A stretch of 64,000 nucleotides of DNA, taken from NCBI GenBank assembly GCA_903895695.1, contig CAITUY010000209.1, forward strand, positions 1 through 64,000, given 5' to 3'. This document shows positions 59,411 through 64,000 of the stretch, piece after piece; within the stretch, counting starts at the first letter, position 1; each line of letters starts with the position of its first letter. The notes beneath the pieces were generated by a model. It did not search any database. It was not told where the DNA came from and saw nothing but the letters and a program-made list of their open reading frames with translations. The DNA is from an uncultured bacterium. GTDB lineage: Bacteria > Verrucomicrobiota > Kiritimatiellia > CAIKKV01 > CAITUY01. A program made the position numbers and the translations under genes.

Positions 59411-59713
59411 TCACGCACTAATCATCAGGGCATGCTGCTGGAACAGACTCTCCAGCACGCGCATGGCCTTGTCGGCGTCGATTCCTCTCGCAATGACGGT
59501 CAGGAGTTCGCCAGGGCCCACGCACAGGGCCAGCATTCCCAACAGGCTCCTCCCGTTGGCCACGGCTTGACCGCGCTGGACAATCAGTTCCGCTTCAAAC
59601 TGAGTCGCGACTTCAGCAATCAGGGCGGCCACCCGGGCGTGCAAGCCATTGGGGTCGGAGACCCTGAAGAGACGTCGGACCTGGATGACACCGGGCAATT
59701 TCTTGTTACGCAT
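59411..59713 (-). CDS. HPr-like phosphocarrier protein
   Basis: A 100-aa HPr-family protein. The phospho-acceptor His-25 is in DPNGLHARVAA and a regulatory-type serine, Ser-56, is in NGRSLLGMLAL (the HPrK/P target region). The ATG at 59713 has GGGAGAA upstream and gives the standard HPr length plus a short N-terminal tail. HPr carries phosphate from enzyme I to sugar permeases; in many bacteria without PTS permeases it serves regulation through HPr kinase. No enzyme I or HPr kinase is in the window. A CTAAC-box promoter sits 30 bp upstream, which would tie HPr to the surrounding regulon. Confidence 0.85.
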   Translation of the reverse strand: MRNKKLPGVIQVRRLFRVSDPNGLHARVAALIAEVATQFEAELIVQRGQAVANGRSLLGMLALCVGPGELLTVIARGIDADKAMRVLESLFQQHALMISA

Positions 59714-59742
59714 GACGTTCTCCCGCTGATATGCAAAAAGTG

Positions 59743-59796
59743 AAGCTAACACCAGCGGGTTAGCGTCGCATGAAGCCGGCAAGAGAAATCGGTTAG
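59743..59796 (-). promoter_or_regulatory. CTAAC-box promoter of the HPr gene
   Basis: Read on the minus strand: CTAAC (59792-59796), 28 nt, CTAAC (59759-59763), 10 nt, TAGCTT (59743-59748). Repeats are 33 bp apart. The stretch is a close copy of 33632-33685, including an AAATCGGTTAG end that overlaps the stop codon of the upstream gene in both places. The leader to the ATG at 59713 would be about 23 nt. Confidence 0.66.
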
Positions 59797-61652
59797 CGCC
59801 AAAGCGAGTCTACAACCCTGGTCTTGGCATCGACCAACGGATCCACCGGGCCGACGGCAAAGTCGCCGGCGTGATTGACCACCGCCCAGGCCGTGGCCGT
59901 GTTGGTATCGACGCCCCAGGTGCCCAGCGTATAACGGCCATTCCAGGGACCGGTCGCGAAACTCGGCGTGCCACCTTCGTTCAAACTGACAGCGCCGACC
60001 CAATTCGCCGACCGTGATGCGCGCGTCACCAGGCCGACGGCGCCGGCCTGAATCGCGGACAAGGTTGTCGCGGCTGGGTCGTAGGTCATCGAGAGCACGT
60101 AGGTGTCCGTGCGATTCGTGCCCAAGTCGGCCAGACCCCACAGGGTGAGCGCATCGCTCGCCAGCTCGGAGGGTGCCCAGCCGGTATCGATCTCGCGGAC
60201 AAAGGCGCGTTCGGTATAGTCGCGATTGGTGCTGTTGTTGACGCCGGCGAGGATGCGTGCCGTCGTGCCCCTGTACGTCTCGCCATAGGCCCTGCCGCCC
60301 GCCACGCTATCAACCACCGCCGTGTATGAATTGTCCTGCCCGACCAGGAACCGCCGGCCATTAAGGCTGTAGCCGAATGTTTCCTTTTTGACAAAATGGA
60401 AGCGGGGCGTCACCTGATTCGTGAACCCGGCACCGGTTGACCCTGTTGGGAAATGGTCGTCGGATTCCCAGTTGCCGTGATCGTCGGCGTAATAGTCAGC
60501 GCTCACCCGCGGACCATCCACCGTGTAAATGTAATAACCCACCGTGCCCCGTTCCTGGGCCAGGGATGTTTCGCGGTGCTTCTGGCCCGCCCAGCCGACG
60601 TCATTGGTCGCTTTCGGTTTGTAGAATTTGGAGCTGTCCGAGACGCCGATGATTTCCTCCACGCTGCTGAGCCCGTCCGGGCTGGCAACCAACGAGCGTT
60701 GGTGGATGTGGTCGTGACCGCAGATGTAGTACTTCACGTCGTTTGCCTGCAGGCTGGCGAAGAATGCGTTCTGCATCGCCGGGTTCGTGGCCGTGTTGCC
60801 GGCGAACGGCGTGTCCTGATGATGCTCGGCCATGACCGGCTGGTGCGAGAACACAAAGGCATGCGCGGTGCCGCGGCTGTGCCTGTCCAGCCGAGCGCTG
60901 ATCCAGGATTGCTGCTCGGCGATGGAGTGGCCGTACTCGAACTTGCCCCATGTCACGTGCCTGTCGGGCGTGGCCCAGGGATCGAGCACCACGAAGCGCG
61001 CGCTGTCGTCGCCGGCGCCATAATCGAATGAGTAACTCAGGCCGTCCAGCTCGCCGCTGACCGCCGTTGGGCTGTTGAAGTTGATGGCGCCGAACGTATT
61101 GGTCAGGCCGCGCGTTTGCGCGAAACTCGCCCGGAACTGCGCTATTCCGTAGCCATTGGCGGCCTTGGCCCCAATCTCGTGGTTGCCGCGCATCGGGTAG
61201 AAGCCAATGCCCGCATCCAGCAGCGGCTGCGCCGCCTCGGCGCGCGCTTGAGTGGCGATGTCGCTGGCCGTATCCGTCAGGTCGCCGACCTGGATCACAA
61301 ATCTCACGCCGGCACGGATGAATTGCGAATCGACTTGGTCGATGATGGATTTCGCCATCTGGTGGGGATTGTTTCCGGCCGGGTCATTGCTGCACGTCCA
61401 TTGCGTGTCGTCCATCACGCCGAAACTCCAGGGGGCCGAGGCATCTGACTTGTGCTGCGCAGCCATCGCCCCGAGCATGAGCGCGCTCGTGACGCCCGCT
61501 ATGAGCCATCCACTGCAGTTATGAGCCTGCCCGAAAACCTTCTTGCCACACGGAGCGGAGCCGCTTCCGGCTCCGGCCGGCGCGGGAAGCCGCGCCGCTC
61601 CAACAGGAGGCAGAGAGGTTTTCGAATAGGCTCTAACGGGTCTGGTTCCCAT
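59793..61652 (-). CDS. Secreted metallophosphoesterase
   Basis: A 619-aa exported protein with a long N-terminal region whose hydrophobic stretch GWLIAGVTSALMLGAMAA (about 48-65) is the likely signal or anchor. The calcineurin-like phosphoesterase domain shows FGVMDDTQW, VIQVGDLTDTASD, YPMRGNHEIG, FSHQPVMAEHH and YICGHDHIHQR. The last 300 residues are beta-rich. It probably releases phosphate from extracellular esters, but the substrate is unknown. The ATG at 61652 has AAGGGGG at 6 nt. An 80-bp element shared with the 36.7-kb region lies 66 bp upstream; it contains a single CTAAC (61757-61761) without a phased partner. Confidence 0.75.
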   Translation of the reverse strand: MGTRPVRAYSKTSLPPVGAARLPAPAGAGSGSAPCGKKVFGQAHNCSGWLIAGVTSALMLGAMAAQHKSDASAPWSFGVMDDTQWTCSNDPAGNNPHQMAKSIIDQVDSQFIRAGVRFVIQVGDLTDTASDIATQARAEAAQPLLDAGIGFYPMRGNHEIGAKAANGYGIAQFRASFAQTRGLTNTFGAINFNSPTAVSGELDGLSYSFDYGAGDDSARFVVLDPWATPDRHVTWGKFEYGHSIAEQQSWISARLDRHSRGTAHAFVFSHQPVMAEHHQDTPFAGNTATNPAMQNAFFASLQANDVKYYICGHDHIHQRSLVASPDGLSSVEEIIGVSDSSKFYKPKATNDVGWAGQKHRETSLAQERGTVGYYIYTVDGPRVSADYYADDHGNWESDDHFPTGSTGAGFTNQVTPRFHFVKKETFGYSLNGRRFLVGQDNSYTAVVDSVAGGRAYGETYRGTTARILAGVNNSTNRDYTERAFVREIDTGWAPSELASDALTLWGLADLGTNRTDTYVLSMTYDPAATTLSAIQAGAVGLVTRASRSANWVGAVSLNEGGTPSFATGPWNGRYTLGTWGVDTNTATAWAVVNHAGDFAVGPVDPLVDAKTRVVDSLWR

Positions 61653-61717
61653 CGTGACCCCCTTGTCCCGCGCCGGTTCTTCTGCTTCGGCGATTTGACA
61701 TGATGCCAGTGTGTGTC

Positions 61718-61795
61718 CGTCCTGTTGGGCGCGCGTGAGGAGCGTGCTTGTTTTGGGTTAGGTCGTCGGCCGGTGGATGCCGTTCGTCGACGGTC
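61718..61795. repeat. Dispersed upstream element, copy 2
   Basis: Second copy of the element at 36715-36790 (see there). Conserved blocks are CGTCCTGTTGGGCG, GTGAGGA, GTGCTTGTTT, GGTTA and a terminal GTCGACGGTC. It lies upstream of the metallophosphoesterase gene and after the end of the glycosyltransferase gene, within a 184-bp gene-free stretch that otherwise shows nothing clear. Confidence 0.6.
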
Positions 61796-61836
61796 AGGCC
61801 GGGCGCCGATCGACCGGACTGTGCCGCCGCAAACGG

Positions 61837-62943
61837 TCACCGCAAGACGGCGGCCACGATGTCGGTGGTGGCTGAGGGCCGGCCCAATCGCCGGGCATTG
61901 GCGCTTAACGCGGCCAGACGAATCGGATCGCCGACCAGGGCTCGGATCTTCCAGGACGCGTCCGCCGCCTCAAACAGACGCACGGCGGCGCCCTCCTCAA
62001 GCAGCATCTCGGCGTTGCGCTGCTCCTGCCCCGGAATGGGTTCGACGATCACCATGGGCTTGCCCATGGCCAACGCCTCGGCTGTGGTCAGGCCGCCTGG
62101 CTTGCTGACCAGCAGATCGGCGGCGTTGAGCCAGGCGTGCATGTTGGTGACAAACCCCTCGACCCGCACAGGCATGGACGCCGTACGGCCGATGGTTTCG
62201 GCCTCCAGGCGCAGCGCCTCGTTGCGTCCCGTGACGACTACCACCTGCGCGGCGAAAGGCTCGTCGCGGAACGTCCGCAGCAGGTCGGTGACCGGCCCGA
62301 CCCCGAACCCGCCGCACAGCACGAGAACGACGGGAAGGTCCGGCCGTAACCCGAGTTCGGTCCGAACTTCGGGAACGGGACGGACGACTGAGAAGACAGG
62401 ATCCACGGGAATCCCGGTGACGCTGATGCGCTCGGCGGGTTGTCCCCGGCGCGCCAATTGCCGTGCCGCCTCCTCCGAGGCCACGAAGTAGCGGTCCACC
62501 CGCGGCGCCGCCCACAGGGAATGCACCGCGAAGTCGGTCACCACGCCATAAAGCGGCACGGGTGGCGTGTGCCGGCTGCGATGTGTCCCCAATAGTTCCA
62601 GGGGCATGAAATGCGTGCAGACCACGACATCCGGCCGGGCCTTGCGCAGAAACCGGAAGAATAAAGTGGTGTTCAGTCTGTTGAAGGCCGAGCGGACCCG
62701 CTTCTCCCACGGTTTCTGGCTGGACTCGTCGGAGCGGGCGTACATATAGCCCCAGAGTTCGGGGGCGGTCCTGACGACGTTCAGGTAGCCCTCCGCATAG
62801 GTCTTGCGGAACACGGGCGGCGTAAAGTCGAGAATGTCGCGGACTTCCGCCGTCACACCCTGTTGTTCGAAGCCCTTGGCCAGGGCCTCGGCAGCCCGCT
62901 TGTGCCCGGCCCCGGCCGAGGCATGCAGCAGCAACACGTTCAT
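61837..62943 (-). CDS. MGDG synthase/UgtP-type glycosyltransferase (GT28)
   Basis: A 368-aa GT-B glycosyltransferase with the N-terminal domain of monogalactosyldiacylglycerol synthases: MNVLLLHASAGAGHKRAAEALAKGF, FTPPVFRKTYAEGYLNVVRTAPELWGYMY and VCTHFMPLELL. The nucleotide-sugar half has VLVLCGGFGVGPV and LVSKPGGLTTAEALAMGKPMVIVEPIPGQEQRNAEMLLEEGAA, the GT28 signature. It would add a hexose to diacylglycerol at the membrane, producing phosphate-free glycolipid. The ATG at 62943 overlaps the upstream stop (ATGA); the frame is open further upstream but the domain begins here. Confidence 0.85.
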   Translation of the reverse strand: MNVLLLHASAGAGHKRAAEALAKGFEQQGVTAEVRDILDFTPPVFRKTYAEGYLNVVRTAPELWGYMYARSDESSQKPWEKRVRSAFNRLNTTLFFRFLRKARPDVVVCTHFMPLELLGTHRSRHTPPVPLYGVVTDFAVHSLWAAPRVDRYFVASEEAARQLARRGQPAERISVTGIPVDPVFSVVRPVPEVRTELGLRPDLPVVLVLCGGFGVGPVTDLLRTFRDEPFAAQVVVVTGRNEALRLEAETIGRTASMPVRVEGFVTNMHAWLNAADLLVSKPGGLTTAEALAMGKPMVIVEPIPGQEQRNAEMLLEEGAAVRLFEAADASWKIRALVGDPIRLAALSANARRLGRPSATTDIVAAVLR

Positions 62944-63431
62944 GCCGTGTCCTCCTTGCTCCGCCCGCCGCGGAACGACAGCCACAACAACGCGCCCCCG
63001 CCGGCGGAGAAGGTCACGTAGTCCGTCGGCACTCCCCATAGCCAGTGTATATGCCACGGCACAAAGGCGGGCTTGAGGCGGCCGAGGCCGAACGCCGGGT
63101 TCAGCGCGAACCACAGGGCATCCTCGATGATCCAGAAGAGCATCAGCGATCCCAGAATACGGGCTTCCCGCCGCCAGGTGGGCCGGCCATGGACCACGAG
63201 CCCGAAGTGGAACACGAGGACCATGAACAGGAAGACCCAGACGTGATACCCGGTCAACGGCCGCCCGCCCCAGAATACGTCCAGCAAGGGGTGGCGTTCG
63301 ATCCGCCACGTCGGCAAGCCGGCGGCCCAGCCCGCGGCCCCTTCGATCTGGATTTCAACTTCGGCGAATACCGCCCCCAGCAGCACCACCCCGGCCAGCA
63401 CTCCCGCGGGACGCAGACGTTCGAAATTCAT
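62940..63431 (-). CDS. Small polytopic membrane protein, unknown function
   Basis: A 163-aa protein with four to five hydrophobic segments (for example AGVLAGVVLLGAVFAEVEI and VWVFLFMVLVFHFGLVVHG) and many Trp and His residues (PAFVPWHIHWLWGVPTDYVTF). No family was recognised. Its stop overlaps the start of the MGDG-synthase-type gene, so it may assist glycolipid synthesis or transport in the membrane. The ATG at 63431 lacks an obvious ribosome-binding site, and no CTAAC repeats were found upstream. Confidence 0.6.
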   Translation of the reverse strand: MNFERLRPAGVLAGVVLLGAVFAEVEIQIEGAAGWAAGLPTWRIERHPLLDVFWGGRPLTGYHVWVFLFMVLVFHFGLVVHGRPTWRREARILGSLMLFWIIEDALWFALNPAFGLGRLKPAFVPWHIHWLWGVPTDYVTFSAGGGALLWLSFRGGRSKEDTA

Positions 63432-63519
63432 GGACGATGTCTAGCCCAGTTCGGCGGTCGCCGCAATCGGAAACGATCAGGCAGTCCTCATGATTTGGAC
63501 CGTTTTGCCGGGAGCACTA

Positions 63520-63548
63520 TTGACAAAAGACGTCTCGACGTCTATCTT
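63520..63548 (+). promoter_or_regulatory. Strong promoter with palindromic operator before the methyltransferase gene
   Basis: A consensus -35 box TTGACA (63520-63525) is followed by a 17-nt spacer and the -10 box TATCTT (63543-63548). The spacer and -10 contain a palindrome, AGACGTC-TC-GACGTCT (63529-63544). The ATG of the next gene at 63555 is only 6 nt after the -10 box, so the message is probably leaderless. The palindrome is placed to block RNA polymerase when bound. Confidence 0.72.
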
Positions 63549-63554
63549 GTGGCC

Positions 63555-64000
63555 ATGAAGCGAGAGTCAACCCGATACAGTCCCGGCCGTGTCCGCGATG
63601 CGATTTTCCAGGTGTTGAAACTGGCGTCGGGTCCGCTCTCGGTCCAGGAGATCGAGCAGCGAGTGGCGCTGGCGATTGGCCCGACTCCAACATCGTCCGT
63701 CCGTTCCTACCTGCGCTTGAATACGCCGGACTCGTTTGTCCGGGAGAGCCGGGGCTTCTATGCCGTACGGGTGCCCGGGCATGACGGCTTGCAGCGGGAA
63801 CTCTTCACCTCGCAGGCGTGGCGCGAACCCGTGCAGTTCGGTCGGGCCACGCTTGTTCACGCCGACTGCTTCGACTGGTTGGAGAAGCGAGAGGACAACA
63901 GCCTTCACGCCGTCGTCACCGATCCGCCCTACGGCTTGCACGAGTACACGCCGGAACAGCAAGCCAAACTGCGGAGCGGCCGGGGTGGGGTATGGCGCAT
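63555..64000 (+). CDS. DNA methyltransferase with N-terminal winged-helix-like domain (partial, runs off the window)
   Basis: The first 148 residues are visible. Residues about 10-75 (RVRDAIFQVLKLASGPLSVQEIEQRVAL...FVRESRGFYAV) resemble a winged-helix/HARE-HTH domain. Then the N4/N6-adenine or cytosine methyltransferase core starts (ATLVHADCFDWLEKREDNSLHAVVTDPPYGL), with catalytic DPPY at 123-126. The gene continues beyond base 64000, so the specificity region is not seen. It may belong to a restriction-modification system or be an orphan enzyme. The translation is open from 63555 to the edge without a stop. Confidence 0.85.
   Translation, partial: MKRESTRYSPGRVRDAIFQVLKLASGPLSVQEIEQRVALAIGPTPTSSVRSYLRLNTPDSFVRESRGFYAVRVPGHDGLQRELFTSQAWREPVQFGRATLVHADCFDWLEKREDNSLHAVVTDPPYGLHEYTPEQQAKLRSGRGGVWR

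Noticed and set aside
61757..61761. Single CTAAC upstream of the metallophosphoesterase gene considered as a box
   Set aside because: No phased second repeat and a poor -10 candidate (CACGCT).

Overview
The window is GC-rich, densely coded DNA that looks like a bacterium of the Planctomycetota-Verrucomicrobiota-Chlamydiota group, most likely Verrucomicrobiota, Kiritimatiellota or Lentisphaerota. The reasons are a lone pseudopilin with an FTLIELLVVIAIIGLLAG N-terminus, a giant secreted protein with autotransporter-associated beta-strand repeats, many BACON and choice-of-anchor style domains, and heme made by the siroheme route. The phylum is an inference. No rRNA, tRNA, insertion sequence or CRISPR array was recognised.

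Region 1 (1-7.4 kb) is ordinary: a short DprA/SMF-like protein, a VOC protein and an M23 peptidase on the plus strand. These converge on a minus-strand run of beta-CASP metallo-hydrolase, iron-type solute-binding protein, DUF481 outer-membrane protein and panB.

Region 2 (7.4-24.2 kb) is a compact, apparently complete siroheme-dependent heme factory with its export and consumer genes. The minus-strand operon runs hemB, hemL, resB, ccsA, ahbC, ahbD-ahbA-ahbB (one protein), cbiK-like, hemC-cobA-hemD (one protein), with nearly every junction an ATGA or GTGA overlap. Divergent from it is a cysG(N)-hemA fusion, followed by a secreted nine-heme cytochrome with five BACON-like repeats and then tpx. 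Several enzymes are unusual: the HemC part lacks domain 3 with the cofactor cysteine, the CobA part has a degenerate SAM-loop motif, and the CbiK-like chelatase lacks one expected metal-binding histidine.

Region 3 (24.2-63.4 kb) is almost entirely minus-strand and concerns membrane lipids, phosphate and the cell surface. It holds an OlsF-like two-domain acyltransferase, a PHP-glycosyltransferase fusion, a CBS-histidine kinase-receiver protein, six copies of a secreted propeller-like module in four proteins, a 5'-nucleotidase, a CHAD protein, and an operon of an unknown 802-aa protein, phosphatidylserine decarboxylase and an Lgt-like protein. An HPr protein, a second secreted metallophosphoesterase and an MGDG-synthase-type glycosyltransferase follow. 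Seven promoters in this region share one layout not explained by the genes: CTAAC direct repeats spaced by multiples of 11 bp, then exactly 10 nt, then a TAnnnT-like -10 box. That is the geometry of a Pho box (PhoB/OmpR-type direct repeats), with a CTAAC core. Together with the lipid-remodelling and phosphatase genes it suggests a phosphate-starvation regulon with a lineage-specific box; this is an inference.

The right edge (63.5-64 kb) is the start of a DNA methyltransferase gene with a strong promoter, a palindromic operator between -35 and -10, and little or no leader.
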